Positions 9,286-17,457 of a DNA stretch of 64,000 nt are shown here, piece after piece. A program made the translations under genes and the position numbers. The notes beneath the pieces are model-generated. The model had not been told where the DNA came from. It worked only from the letters and a program-made list of their open reading frames with translations, and did no database searches. The stretch's first letter is position 1; the number at the start of each line of letters is the position of its first letter. The stretch spans positions 62,001 through 126,000 of the forward strand of contig NZ_JSYN01000007.1 of assembly GCF_000812965.1 (NCBI RefSeq), given 5' to 3'. Source of the stretch: Pedobacter kyungheensis (GTDB lineage: Bacteria; Bacteroidota; Bacteroidia; Sphingobacteriales; Sphingobacteriaceae).

Positions 9286-10278
9286 TTATAGCCTGGCCTT
9301 GCCCGGGCTGATTCCAAATTTTTTACTGAAAGCCTTGTTAAAATGCTGTACAGACGAGTAGCCCAAATCATTTGAAATATTTTTGATGTCAACCTGTTTG
9401 TCGGCCAAAAGCTCTTTTGCTTTCATCAGCCTGTAATCGCTCAGGTAGCCAAAAACCGTATTGCCGAAAGTTTCCTTAAATCCCTGCTTTAACTTAAACT
9501 CATTTATGCCTGCAGCTTTTGCCAGCTCGGTTAAAGATGGAGGCGTACAGGCATTGGCCAGCAAATATTCGCGTGCATAGTAAATCCGTTCCTTATCGTA
9601 GGCAGATTTTAAACCCGGTTTTTCCGTTTTTTTAGCCGCCAGCTCAAAAGCCTGCGCCTGCAAAGCCAGAAGTTCTAAGCATTTCGATTGCAGGAAAAGC
9701 AATTTTAAGCCACCTGTAAACTCACAAGCCATGATATCGTTAATGCAGCTATGCATGGCCAAACTGATGGGGGGGTTTTCGGCTGATATTTCTACCGAAT
9801 GATTGTTCATGATGTTCTCTGCAAAACTTTTAAGCAGTGTGCCACTTTCGCTGGTTAAGTTAACAAACTGTTCCCGCTGGAAATGAACTTCGAAGAATTT
9901 GAACGGCCCATAAGTTGGGAATTCGGCCATACCATCAAAATCAGGACTGTAAATGATATTGTGCTGGTTAGCCTTAATATCCAGGCGCTTGTTGGTGAGG
10001 TAATTTTCCATAATTCCTCCGCCAGTGAGCGAAAAATGTAGTTCTACCAATTCTGGCTCGTCAAAAGATTTTATCCGCAAACGGTTCTTTTTAACCACCA
10101 TATCTCCATAAACAATGTAAATTCCGGCAAAAGATACCTGTACAATCTCGGCATCGCCGAAAGGGAAGCTATATTTCTCCCTTTTTTCGGTTACCAGCGC
10201 CTGGTTAAATGCAATATCGTCGAATTTGTTGCCAACAATGTAATGGATATTGTCGTCATCGTAAATATTTAAGGCCAT
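9286..10278 (-). CDS. AraC family transcriptional regulator
   Basis: This 330-residue regulator has a variable N-terminal half and a C-terminal AraC DNA-binding domain with two helix-turn-helix motifs (about 225-330). It includes SLTELAKAAGINEFKLKQGF and the end segment ISNDLGYSSVQHFNKAFSKKFGISPGKARL, a match to the family signature. It is divergent from the siderophore-interacting protein gene across a 95-bp gap holding a 21-bp-spaced direct repeat, so it probably controls that gene and itself. Iron or siderophore signalling (PchR-like) is my inference from the neighbour. Confidence 0.9.
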   Translation of the reverse strand: MALNIYDDDNIHYIVGNKFDDIAFNQALVTEKREKYSFPFGDAEIVQVSFAGIYIVYGDMVVKKNRLRIKSFDEPELVELHFSLTGGGIMENYLTNKRLDIKANQHNIIYSPDFDGMAEFPTYGPFKFFEVHFQREQFVNLTSESGTLLKSFAENIMNNHSVEISAENPPISLAMHSCINDIMACEFTGGLKLLFLQSKCLELLALQAQAFELAAKKTEKPGLKSAYDKERIYYAREYLLANACTPPSLTELAKAAGINEFKLKQGFKETFGNTVFGYLSDYRLMKAKELLADKQVDIKNISNDLGYSSVQHFNKAFSKKFGISPGKARL

Positions 10279-10280
10279 AA

Positions 10281-10318
10281 AATCCTTTTGGTATAAATTT
10301 TAATCCTTTTGATGTAAA
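10281..10318. promoter_or_regulatory. Candidate AraC-type operator: two direct repeats 21 bp apart
   Basis: AATCCTTTTGGTATAAA (10281-10297) recurs as AATCCTTTTGATGTAAA (10302-10318), with 15 of 17 bases identical. The start-to-start spacing of 21 bp is two helical turns, as in classical AraC half-site pairs. The first copy also contains, on the minus strand, the AAAAGGA that would be the ribosome-binding site of the regulator gene, so binding could block its translation start or promoter. Confidence 0.6.
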
Positions 10319-10373
10319 AGACCTGTTTATTGGACAACTATTTTTGCTCAAAGTTACTAAACAAATTAATACG

Positions 10374-11108
10374 ATGCCTAAGTTACCATCATGGCTGGTC
10401 AACACAATGGAAAAGGTGATCAGCAACAAAATATACGCTGTTGAAGTTGTAGAAACGAAAATGCTCAGCAGCAACCTGAAATGTATCACCTTTAAAGGCG
10501 ATTTTTTCGATGCGAAATTTATACCGGGCAATGAGGTGCTTTTTAGGGTAAATGCCAACGAGTACCGCCACTATACTTTATCGGCTTTCGATCAGGAAAA
10601 AGATACGTGCGAGGTTATTTTTTATTTAAACCAGCAAGGACCGGGCTATAATTTTGCCGCCAATATCCAAAAAGGCGATCATTTAAAACTAATTGCCGAT
10701 CGGGCGAGGGTAAAATATAATGAAGCATCTAATCAGCATTTCTTTTTCGGCGACGAAACCAGCATGGGATTGTACGAATCGCTGGGAAAAAAAGCTGTAG
10801 ATGAGGATGTAGAGTATTTCGGCGTATTGGAGCTGCAGGAAGCAAACTTCGATTCGGTTGATCATATTAACCTTTTAATTGATGTAGTACCATCAGATTT
10901 GAGTGCTCCGGCAAAAAATGCCATTACCTGGATGGACAATATGCATCCCCTGTGCTGGGAGATGTGGCAAAATGCTACTTTTTATCTTACGGGCAGGGCA
11001 AAATCGGTACAGGAGTTTAAAAAATATCTTAAACAACGGGGTGTACGCTTTGGCCAGATCATTACCATGCCCTATTGGGAAATTGGTAAAGTTGGCGGAG
11101 GAGCTTAA
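10374..11108 (+). CDS. Siderophore-interacting protein (FAD-binding ferric reductase family)
   Basis: From the ATG at 10374 this is a 244-residue cytoplasmic flavoprotein of the SIP family, which reduces ferric siderophores to release iron. An FAD-binding barrel (about 20-125) carries YRHYTLSAFD. An NAD(P)H-binding part (about 130-244) has FFFGDETSMGLYESL and ends with the ALRFYLTGRAK-like stretch FYLTGRAKSVQEFKKYL. A TTG at 10344 would extend it by ten residues, but MPKLPSWLVN is the better start. It is divergent from an AraC regulator, shares the regulatory gap with it, and is closed by a strong terminator. Confidence 0.85.
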   Translation: MPKLPSWLVNTMEKVISNKIYAVEVVETKMLSSNLKCITFKGDFFDAKFIPGNEVLFRVNANEYRHYTLSAFDQEKDTCEVIFYLNQQGPGYNFAANIQKGDHLKLIADRARVKYNEASNQHFFFGDETSMGLYESLGKKAVDEDVEYFGVLELQEANFDSVDHINLLIDVVPSDLSAPAKNAITWMDNMHPLCWEMWQNATFYLTGRAKSVQEFKKYLKQRGVRFGQIITMPYWEIGKVGGGA

Positions 11109-11126
11109 AACTATTAAGCTAAATGC

Positions 11127-11158
11127 AAAAAGACCACAGTTTGTGCTGTGGTCTTTTT
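11127..11158. terminator. Bidirectional intrinsic terminator
   Basis: A 13-bp stem (AAAAAGACCACAG at 11127-11139 with its complement at 11146-11158) has a 6-nt loop. A-runs on one side and T-runs on the other allow termination from both convergent genes. Confidence 0.9.
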
Positions 11159-11171
11159 ATTTTATACGCAA

Positions 11172-12176
11172 TTACCTCGGAAAGGTAAAGGCAAAACCAA
11201 GTGCCAGGGTTTGACTGGCCTGGATTTTATTGGTGCCGGTATCGTCATCAAATAACAATACGCCTGTTAAACTGGTGTTCATAAAACGGTTGATTTTTGC
11301 GGTTAAAGCAACATCCAACCTATGGTCAATTTTACTTGCCTTAAAGTCCTTATAAGGGATAAACATGACGTATCTGGCTTTCAAATTGGTATTGGTGAAT
11401 ATATCTTTATCGAAAGCACTTACAATCTGGAAAGCCAGTTCGTTTTTAAATTTTTTGCCTTTCTCAACTGCATACACTTCCTTTTTACCGTCGTATACCG
11501 CAGTATCGAGCACAAAAGTTTGTCTGGCCGTTCCTGTACCAATACGCGTTGAGAAATATTTAACCGGCTTATACTCAAAACCGATTGATTCGGTTAAATA
11601 ACCTGGCGCCATAAACCTCGAAATTAAAACTTTTTGCTCATCTCCATTACCATCTCTGTAATAGCGAAAACCCCTGTCAAATTGTGATTCAAAACTGACT
11701 GATCCGAAGAAATACCAGCTTTTCGACAATTGAAATGATGCTTTATTATCCCAGAAAATACGGTCGTTGGTTTTCTTTTGCAGCTGGTCTTTGTTTTTAA
11801 TCTTACCATATTGCAAAACTACTTCGCTCACATAACTATAGCTGTTTTTGTTGTATTCAGCCTTCCAGTTCAATAAACCGCCCACTGCAATAGAGTTTGT
11901 ACCGCCACCTTTCCAGTTATCGCTAAACTGCGCCTGGTTAAGGTTAATACCAACGTTGGTTCTGGTTTTCCAGTAACTTATTTTGGCGTTAACAACAAGG
12001 GGTTTAATTTTTACGGGTTCGAAGTTTAGCGGCCCTTGTCTGCTTGGCAGCGGACTGCGTTTTAATTTTATGTTCAGGTCTTTGGTATTGATCGGAATGG
12101 TATCAATTTCCTGAGCATATAATTGTGTAGAGCAGAGACTTAGAATAAGGGCTATGGCAGCTAAAAAGTTCTTCAT
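11172..12176 (-). CDS. DUF3078 domain protein, probable outer-membrane barrel
   Basis: This 334-residue protein has a signal peptide ending CSTQLYAQ. The mature part contains YWKTRTNVGINLNQAQFSDN followed by WKGGGTNSIAVGG, the hallmark of DUF3078 proteins of Bacteroidota. It has regularly alternating beta-strand patterns and ends in an aromatic/Arg C-terminus (FAFTFPR), as outer-membrane barrels often do. The function of the family is unknown. It is monocistronic. Confidence 0.85.
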   Translation of the reverse strand: MKNFLAAIALILSLCSTQLYAQEIDTIPINTKDLNIKLKRSPLPSRQGPLNFEPVKIKPLVVNAKISYWKTRTNVGINLNQAQFSDNWKGGGTNSIAVGGLLNWKAEYNKNSYSYVSEVVLQYGKIKNKDQLQKKTNDRIFWDNKASFQLSKSWYFFGSVSFESQFDRGFRYYRDGNGDEQKVLISRFMAPGYLTESIGFEYKPVKYFSTRIGTGTARQTFVLDTAVYDGKKEVYAVEKGKKFKNELAFQIVSAFDKDIFTNTNLKARYVMFIPYKDFKASKIDHRLDVALTAKINRFMNTSLTGVLLFDDDTGTNKIQASQTLALGFAFTFPR

Positions 12177-12270
12177 TACCTACAAAGAAAAACAAAATTT
12201 TTAGAGATAAAAAGCATTTAACAAAATGATTGTCAGCATGACAATTGTATTTACCACAAAAACAGCTGTT

Positions 12271-12594
12271 TCATATTTTTTTTAACCAGCCATACCAGCT
12301 GCCTTTTTTAAGGTATTGCAGATTGTGCTCATGGTTGTAAGCTTCTTTTTCGAAAATGATGTTACGGTAGGCTAAATGGTGGCTTCGGTATTTAATCAGG
12401 TTAACAAAATAGTTAAGCAGATAAAAGATATAAAAGGGCAGGATAAGTAATTCGAGTTGCTGGCGGAGGTGAATTTTTTCGTGGTTAATGATGATGGCAT
12501 CGCTTTTAAGCCCAGCCGATTTTACCAGTATGAATGGAAACAGGGCCATGCCGGCAGCGGGCAGCTTTTTAACGATGAAGATGGGCGCTTTCAC
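12271..12594 (-). CDS. Small membrane protein with an HExxH motif (M56-like)
   Basis: This 107-residue protein has the sequence INHEKIHLRQQLELL, an HExxH zinc-metalloprotease motif at about 38-42. A membrane helix (about 50-70) and a C-terminal FEKEAYNHE segment follow, where a third metal ligand (Glu) could lie. The arrangement resembles the core of M56/BlaR1-type peptidases or the DUF of similar small proteins, but it is far shorter. Its ATG overlaps the stop of the upstream gene (ATGA, 12591-12594), indicating translational coupling with the CarboxypepD_reg-like protein. Proteolytic activity is inferred only from the motif. Confidence 0.65.
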   Translation of the reverse strand: MKAPIFIVKKLPAAGMALFPFILVKSAGLKSDAIIINHEKIHLRQQLELLILPFYIFYLLNYFVNLIKYRSHHLAYRNIIFEKEAYNHEHNLQYLKKGSWYGWLKKI

Positions 12595-13343
12595 AGCTTC
12601 TCGATGGTTATTTTGGGCAGCGGAGGTAACTGCAGGGCTTTAGGATTTATCCGGTAACTTTTGTATGCATTACGGATAAACATGTTAAAGGCATAATCAT
12701 CTGCATCGAGCACAAACTGATAGGTTGGGCGGTATTGCTGCATAAAATCGGTAAGTTCATCATCTTTAATTCCGAGCACCTGCTGTACCAGATTAGCATT
12801 AAAACGGAAATCGATCAAATCTTCGCGGTAATCTTTTTCGAGGATTTTTTGCAGGTGACGGGCATTCCTACCCTGCCTGCTTAAAAGATTATAGATGGCA
12901 TCGATACCTAGACCTACCCCACCATTACCTAAATTAAGCAGATCTTTGCTGCTGCCTTTCATGGTTTGGTAACGGTATTCCTGTACATTTTTTTCATAAA
13001 GTTGCTGCGGGCTCAGGCGTTTCTGCTGGATAACCACGTCACGTAAACGTATACCCAGCGATTTAAGCTGAAAATAGGCTGCAGTTTGGCCTTTAAAAAC
13101 CATGGTATCTACGCCGTAGCCCGATAAGGCAGCAACCAGGGTATCGCCCGGAAGGGCAAAGGTGCTAAACTCTCCTTTGGTATTGTTATACAGGCCATCG
13201 CCCGTGCGGATATTGTAAATGTAAACTTTTGCTAAACGCTGTTTGGTTTCTTTATCAATAACAATGCCCTGCACAGGTTTGGTTTGTGCATAAAGTGCGG
13301 TACTGAAGCCGAAAGTCAGAAGAAGGATAACAAAAAATTTCAT
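12591..13343 (-). CDS. Exported protein with N-terminal CarboxypepD_reg-like domain
   Basis: This 250-residue protein has a signal peptide ending TALYAQ. A carboxypeptidase-regulatory-like beta-sandwich domain (about 22-105) follows, with VQGIVIDKETKQRLAKVYIY and the GEFSTFALPGDTLVAALSGY pattern known from SusC N-terminal extensions. The C-terminal half (about 110-250) is helical and charged and I do not recognise it. It is cotranscribed with the HExxH membrane protein, whose start codon overlaps its stop. A role in envelope protein processing or display is a guess. Confidence 0.75.
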   Translation of the reverse strand: MKFFVILLLTFGFSTALYAQTKPVQGIVIDKETKQRLAKVYIYNIRTGDGLYNNTKGEFSTFALPGDTLVAALSGYGVDTMVFKGQTAAYFQLKSLGIRLRDVVIQQKRLSPQQLYEKNVQEYRYQTMKGSSKDLLNLGNGGVGLGIDAIYNLLSRQGRNARHLQKILEKDYREDLIDFRFNANLVQQVLGIKDDELTDFMQQYRPTYQFVLDADDYAFNMFIRNAYKSYRINPKALQLPPLPKITIEKL

Positions 13344-13391
13344 CAGATTACAAAACTACAAATATCTGGCAGGCCAGTCTTGTACTTAACA

Positions 13392-14234
13392 TTATTTAAC
13401 CTTAAGTACCTGGCCCAGTTTAATGCCATCAGTACTCATTTCGTTCAGCATTTTTAGCTGATCGACGGTTAAGTTAAAACGTTTTGCAATATTATACAAA
13501 GTATCGCCTTTTACAACGGTATAAGTTCCATCAGCTAAAACAGGCTTGGCACCGGCAGGAGGCGTTTCAACTGGTGTAAATTTGGCTTTTTCCTGTGGAA
13601 TATTTTTATTGATTTCGGTAAATACCCGGTCTTCACGGGCAATTTTCTGCTTTTCGGTTTCCGATTGATCGTATTGGTATAACTGATACTTTTCGATGGT
13701 GTTGATCAATAAATCAGGATAGCGCGGATTCGTGGCATAACCAGCCGTTTTTAGGCCTTGTGCCCAACTTTTATAGTCGTTTTTATCCAGTTGAAAAAGA
13801 AAGCTGTACCGCTTGCGCTTTAAAAATTCCGAATGATCCCTAAAAGATTCGCGGGCATCTTTGTATACCCTGAAACAGTCGTTTTTCTGGTCATCATCGC
13901 GGAAATAGTTCTTGCCTTTCCATTCTGATGTACATTTAATACCGAAGTGGTTATTGGCATATTTGGCCAGATCGCTGTTTCCACTACCCGACTCCAGGAT
14001 GCCCTGCGCCAGTGTAATACTGGCCGGAATACCCGCCGCGTTCATTTCCTCTATGGCAACTCCTTTAAATTCGTCGATGTAACTTAGCGTGTTATAGCTT
14101 TTGTAATTGTTGTTGTTTGCTTTATTGGCCTCTTTTTCGATTTGTTTATTGTTTTTCGAAAATTTTCTGGTGCCACACGAGCTAAAAAAAACAAGGATTG
14201 CCGCTATAATGAGGAGATGGTTGGCTGAACGCAT
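13392..14234 (-). CDS. GH73 glucosaminidase lipoprotein with C-terminal LysM
   Basis: This 280-residue lipoprotein has the lipobox VFFSSCG at about 16-20. A glucosaminidase (GH73, FlgJ/AcmA-like) domain at about 50-190 contains SITLAQGILESGSGNSDLAKYANNHFGIKC, with the catalytic Glu in ILESGSG and the DDCFRVYKDARESFRDHSEFL region. A Lys/Glu-rich linker leads to one LysM repeat (about 233-280, TYTVVKGDTLYNIAKRFNLT) for peptidoglycan binding. It probably cuts septal or sacculus glycan strands in the periplasm. A paralogue lies immediately upstream in transcription order. Confidence 0.9.
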   Translation of the reverse strand: MRSANHLLIIAAILVFFSSCGTRKFSKNNKQIEKEANKANNNNYKSYNTLSYIDEFKGVAIEEMNAAGIPASITLAQGILESGSGNSDLAKYANNHFGIKCTSEWKGKNYFRDDDQKNDCFRVYKDARESFRDHSEFLKRKRYSFLFQLDKNDYKSWAQGLKTAGYATNPRYPDLLINTIEKYQLYQYDQSETEKQKIAREDRVFTEINKNIPQEKAKFTPVETPPAGAKPVLADGTYTVVKGDTLYNIAKRFNLTVDQLKMLNEMSTDGIKLGQVLKVK

Positions 14235-14253
14235 ATGGATGGTAATGTTTATT

Positions 14254-14289
14254 GGTTAATTGTTTAAATCGGTTAATTGGTTAACGGAG
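14254..14289. repeat. GGTTAATTG-type intergenic repeat, copy A
   Basis: A GGTTAATTG-rich stretch lies between the two GH73 genes. It closely matches the stretch at 15010-15045, ending in GGTTAAC(C)GGAG. A 19-nt part (14261-14279) recurs exactly, inverted, at 15055-15073. Confidence 0.6.
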
Positions 14290-14324
14290 AACTGAAAATT
14301 GTGAACTGAAAACTGACTCCCGGC

Positions 14325-14999
14325 TCAAAACTTCAATTTCTGCCCTGGTTTTAAGTTTACTTTCTTCATGCCGTTTTTCTGCATCAGTGCTTTAACTGTG
14401 GTGCCTTTCTTTTTGGCTATTACACTCAGGTTATCCCCTGCTTTAACGGTATAGATTTTAGAACGGGCTGTGGTTCTTTTGCGGTGACGTACCGGGCTGG
14501 CATAAACGGGTTCTTCATAACCTTCAGGTCGCTCATCGTACTGGTAAAGTTCATATTTTTTAATCAGCCCGATTACCTGCGAAGCCCAGCTCCGGCTGCG
14601 GGCGTAACCACAACTCCTGATTCCGTATGCCCAACCTTTGTAATCGTACTGATCGTATTTGGCAAAAAGGTTGTTAAAAGGCTCGCGGGTTTCCATAATC
14701 TCAACAAAATGACTGTAAGATTCGTCGGCATTTAAATAATCGCGGTACGAAGAACGAATTTCTGCATTGTTATTAGGCCCTTTAACGCCAAAGTGGTTGT
14801 TCAGGTGTTGTGCAATTTTGCTGTTCCCCGAAGCCGATTCGTGTATGGCAACCGCTAAGATAATGCTGGCCGGAATTTTATGGTCACGCATTAAATCCTG
14901 TGCATATTCTACATGCTCTGCAATATACTCGTCTGTATCTTGTGCCCTGGAAATAATTGCTGTTAAAAGGAGCAAACAGAAAGTAAAAACTCTTTTCAT
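14325..14999 (-). CDS. GH73 glucosaminidase with C-terminal LysM (paralogue)
   Basis: This 224-residue secreted protein has a signal peptide ending AIISRAQ instead of a lipobox. The GH73 glucosaminidase domain (about 25-160) contains ILAVAIHESASGNSKIAQHLN with catalytic Glu in IHESASGNS, and NNHFGVKGPNNNAE. A single LysM repeat (about 180-224) reads YTVKAGDNLSVIAKKKGTT. It is clearly related to the next gene downstream, so the pair arose by tandem duplication, but it is soluble and not lipid-anchored. Inverted GGTTAAT repeats flank it. Confidence 0.9.
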   Translation of the reverse strand: MKRVFTFCLLLLTAIISRAQDTDEYIAEHVEYAQDLMRDHKIPASIILAVAIHESASGNSKIAQHLNNHFGVKGPNNNAEIRSSYRDYLNADESYSHFVEIMETREPFNNLFAKYDQYDYKGWAYGIRSCGYARSRSWASQVIGLIKKYELYQYDERPEGYEEPVYASPVRHRKRTTARSKIYTVKAGDNLSVIAKKKGTTVKALMQKNGMKKVNLKPGQKLKF

Positions 15000-15009
15000 T
15001 TTCTTTTTT

Positions 15010-15073
15010 GGTTAAGCGGTTAATCGTTTAATTGGTTAACCGGAGTTGACAAATCAATTAACCGATTTAAACA
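15010..15073. repeat. GGTTAATTG-type intergenic repeat, copies B and inverted C
   Basis: 15010-15045 repeats the intergenic pattern of 14254-14289 in direct orientation. 15055-15073 is an exact 19-nt inverted copy of 14261-14279. The segment can also fold on itself. It lies upstream of the second GH73 gene. Confidence 0.6.
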
Positions 15074-15083
15074 GTTTATACAA

Positions 15084-15722
15084 TTAAGCTAATTTCCTGA
15101 TCACAAATAAACCATCCCTAACGGGTAATATTAATTTCTCAACCCGCTTATCATCAGCTATTTTATCATTAAAACTAGTAATATTTCTGGTGTCTTTGTC
15201 TTGTTTCTCCTGAAGTACTTTTCCACTCCATAGCACATTATCCACAATGATTATTCCGCCCGGGCGTACGCGGTCAAAAATGAGGTCGTAGTAAGTGCCA
15301 TTATTTTTCTTGTCGGCATCGATAAAAACAATGTCGAAAACTTCGTCTAAATCATTTATAGTGGCATTGGCATCGCCCAGGATGTAGTTAATCTGATCGT
15401 TGTATTTCGATTTCGCAAAATTGCTGCGTACCATATCCTCCAGTTCCAGATTAATATCCAATGTGTATAAAATTCCGTCGGGGGTTAAACCTTCAGCCAG
15501 ACAAAGCGTGGCATAACCGGTAAAAGTGCCGATTTCTAAAATCCTCCTTGGCGAAACCATTTTGCTGAGCATACTCAAAACCCTGCCCTGGTAGTGGCCG
15601 GAAATCATTCTCGGCATTAAAACTTTCAGATTGGTTTCGCGGTCTATGTGCTGCAAGAGCTCATTTTCAGGCTCGCAATAGGCCAATAGTAAATCTTGTA
15701 AATCGTCGTTTATCAGGCTCAT
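15084..15722 (-). CDS. Class I SAM-dependent O-methyltransferase
   Basis: From the ATG at 15722 this 212-residue enzyme belongs to the O-methyltransferase family 3 (catechol/caffeoyl-CoA OMT-like). The SAM-binding motif I is ILEIGTFTGYATLCLAEGL. The acidic motif YTLDI and the metal/substrate segment FDIVFIDADKKNNGTYYDLI follow, then GGIIIVDNVLWSGKV. An upstream in-frame ATG at 15788 would overlap ruvX and is unlikely. It is 7 bp downstream of ruvX and probably cotranscribed. The substrate is unknown. Confidence 0.9.
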   Translation of the reverse strand: MSLINDDLQDLLLAYCEPENELLQHIDRETNLKVLMPRMISGHYQGRVLSMLSKMVSPRRILEIGTFTGYATLCLAEGLTPDGILYTLDINLELEDMVRSNFAKSKYNDQINYILGDANATINDLDEVFDIVFIDADKKNNGTYYDLIFDRVRPGGIIIVDNVLWSGKVLQEKQDKDTRNITSFNDKIADDKRVEKLILPVRDGLFVIRKLA

Positions 15723-15729
15723 GTGTTGG

Positions 15730-16146
15730 TTATAAACGGTTGGTTTCCATAAAATATTGTAAAATGATAGTCGCGGCAATGGTATCAACCCTTTCTTTGT
15801 CGCGCCGGTCTTGCTTTTTCAACCCACTTTGTATAATGGCCTGGTGCGCCATTTTAGAGGTAAAACGTTCATCAACCCAATGTCTGGGAATATCGGGAAA
15901 TGACTTTTTTAAAAGCGTAGCAAAGCCCTTTACATGTTGCGCCGAATCTGAAGGCGTGCCATCCATTTGTTTAGGATCGCCAATAACAAAAGCTTCAACC
16001 TGCTCAGTAAGCAGATATTTTTTGAGGTATTCAATTACATCTTTGGGATGCACAGTATCCAAACCGGTTGCAATAATCTGCAAAGGATCTGTTACCGCCA
16101 TGCCGATGCGCTTGGTACCATAATCAAAAGCTAAAATTCGGGCCAT
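15730..16146 (-). CDS. ruvX: Holliday junction resolvase-like RuvX (YqgF)
   Basis: This 138-residue protein of the YqgF/RuvX family has an RNase H fold. The conserved segments are [17 protein letters not shown] at the N-terminus, [30 protein letters not shown] and the C-terminal [11 protein letters not shown] with its catalytic Asp. In bacteria the family is linked to pre-16S rRNA processing and proposed as a resolvase. The length is normal. An O-methyltransferase gene follows with a 7-bp gap. Confidence 0.95.
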   Translation of the reverse strand: MARILAFDYGTKRIGMAVTDPLQIIATGLDTVHPKDVIEYLKKYLLTEQVEAFVIGDPKQMDGTPSDSAQHVKGFATLLKKSFPDIPRHWVDERFTSKMAHQAIIQSGLKKQDRRDKERVDTIAATIILQYFMETNRL

Positions 16147-16307
16147 AAGTTGTTATGCGTTTTGCGCCGTTTAAAAAAATAAAGCCCAAAGGTAAGGTTT
16201 TTGAAATAATCGATAATCGCGTGATTTTTGGGCAAAGTATGTACTTCTAAGGTAAGATCGTAATTACGAATGTGCGAATCTCATATCTATTTCTTATTTT
16301 GCACCAA

Positions 16308-17456
16308 ATGCAGTTTAAAGAAATCATAGGACAGGAAAGAGTGAAGCAACAATTGGTGCAAACGGTTAAGGAAAACCGCATTAGCCATGCGCAGTTGTTT
16401 TTATCGCCTGCGGGTTCTGGTGCTGTGCCGCTGGCTATTGCCTATGCGCAATACATTAATTGCCTCGATAGAGGCGAAACAGATAGCTGCGGCGAATGTT
16501 CGAGTTGTAGAAAATACGAGCGGTTAATTCACCCCGATCTGCATTTTTCGTATCCTTTCTTTGCCTCAGCCAGTGTAAAAACTGCTGTTGATGTATTGGA
16601 TGAATGGCGCAATATGGTATTGGGCGATCCTTATTTCGATATGGATATCTGGCGATCAAAATTGGATGCCGCCAACAAACAAGCCAATATTAACATTGCA
16701 GAATGCCACGATATTATTAAAAAACTAAGCTTTAAAGCATTCGAGGCCGAAACCAAGGTTTTAATTATGTGGCTGCCCGAATATTTGGATAAGGCGGGTA
16801 ATGCTTTGTTAAAACTGATTGAAGAACCACCTGCCAATACGCTTTTTATTCTCATTGCTCAAAGTCAGGATCAGATTTTAACTACCATTTTGTCCAGAAC
16901 ACAGATTGTTAAAATCCCGAAACTAACTGCAGAAGAAGTTACCGGATATTTATTACATAGCAGTGGTTTAACCGAACACCAGGCAATCGATTACTCTTTT
17001 TTGGCCGATGGCAACTTAATTGAGGCCAAAGCACTGGCGGCCGATACCCAAAACGATAGCTCAGGTACATTTACGGCCTGGTTAAGAATGGGGTTTGGTA
17101 ATAAAGTGCCCGATCTGATTAACTTTACTGATGAGGCGGCCAAGTGGGGACGGGAAAACCAAAAGAATTTTTTAAAGTATGGCGTAAATTATTTGCGCGA
17201 ATGCTGTTTGATTTTAAGCGGAGCAGAAGAACTGGTAAAATTGCCTCCCCTGACCTTCGAAACGGCTAAAAAATTAAGTATGCACGTGCTTACGCTACCG
17301 ATGGCTGAGGCCATAATTGGTGAGCTGGAAAAAGCACACTACCACATTGAAAGAAACGCAAATCCGAAAATTCTGTTTTTAGATGTATCTTTACAACTGG
17401 TAAAAATTATCAAGTTTAAAACGCTCCCCGCGGGGACTCAATATATATACAATTAA
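16308..17456 (+). CDS. holB: DNA polymerase III subunit delta prime
   Basis: This 382-residue clamp-loader subunit starts at the ATG at 16308 (MQFKEIIGQERVKQQL). The zinc module reads CLDRGETDSCGECSSC, and HPDLHF follows. The AAA+ segments WLPEYLDKAGNALLKLIEEPP and TILSRTQIVKIPKL match delta-prime proteins, which lack a functional P-loop. A GTG at 16272 would add twelve residues but does not fit the family. The PSP1 gene starts one base after the stop, so these genes form an operon with gldH. Confidence 0.93.
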   Translation: MQFKEIIGQERVKQQLVQTVKENRISHAQLFLSPAGSGAVPLAIAYAQYINCLDRGETDSCGECSSCRKYERLIHPDLHFSYPFFASASVKTAVDVLDEWRNMVLGDPYFDMDIWRSKLDAANKQANINIAECHDIIKKLSFKAFEAETKVLIMWLPEYLDKAGNALLKLIEEPPANTLFILIAQSQDQILTTILSRTQIVKIPKLTAEEVTGYLLHSSGLTEHQAIDYSFLADGNLIEAKALAADTQNDSSGTFTAWLRMGFGNKVPDLINFTDEAAKWGRENQKNFLKYGVNYLRECCLILSGAEELVKLPPLTFETAKKLSMHVLTLPMAEAIIGELEKAHYHIERNANPKILFLDVSLQLVKIIKFKTLPAGTQYIYN

Positions 17457-17457
17457 T

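Noticed and set aside
14254..15073. CRISPR-like array in the GGTTAAT repeats
   Set aside because: The repeats are short, unevenly spaced, degenerate and partly inverted, with no spacers of uniform length and no cas genes.
15723..15788. N-terminal extension of the O-methyltransferase
   Set aside because: It overlaps ruvX and lacks family similarity. The ATG at 15722 is the better start.
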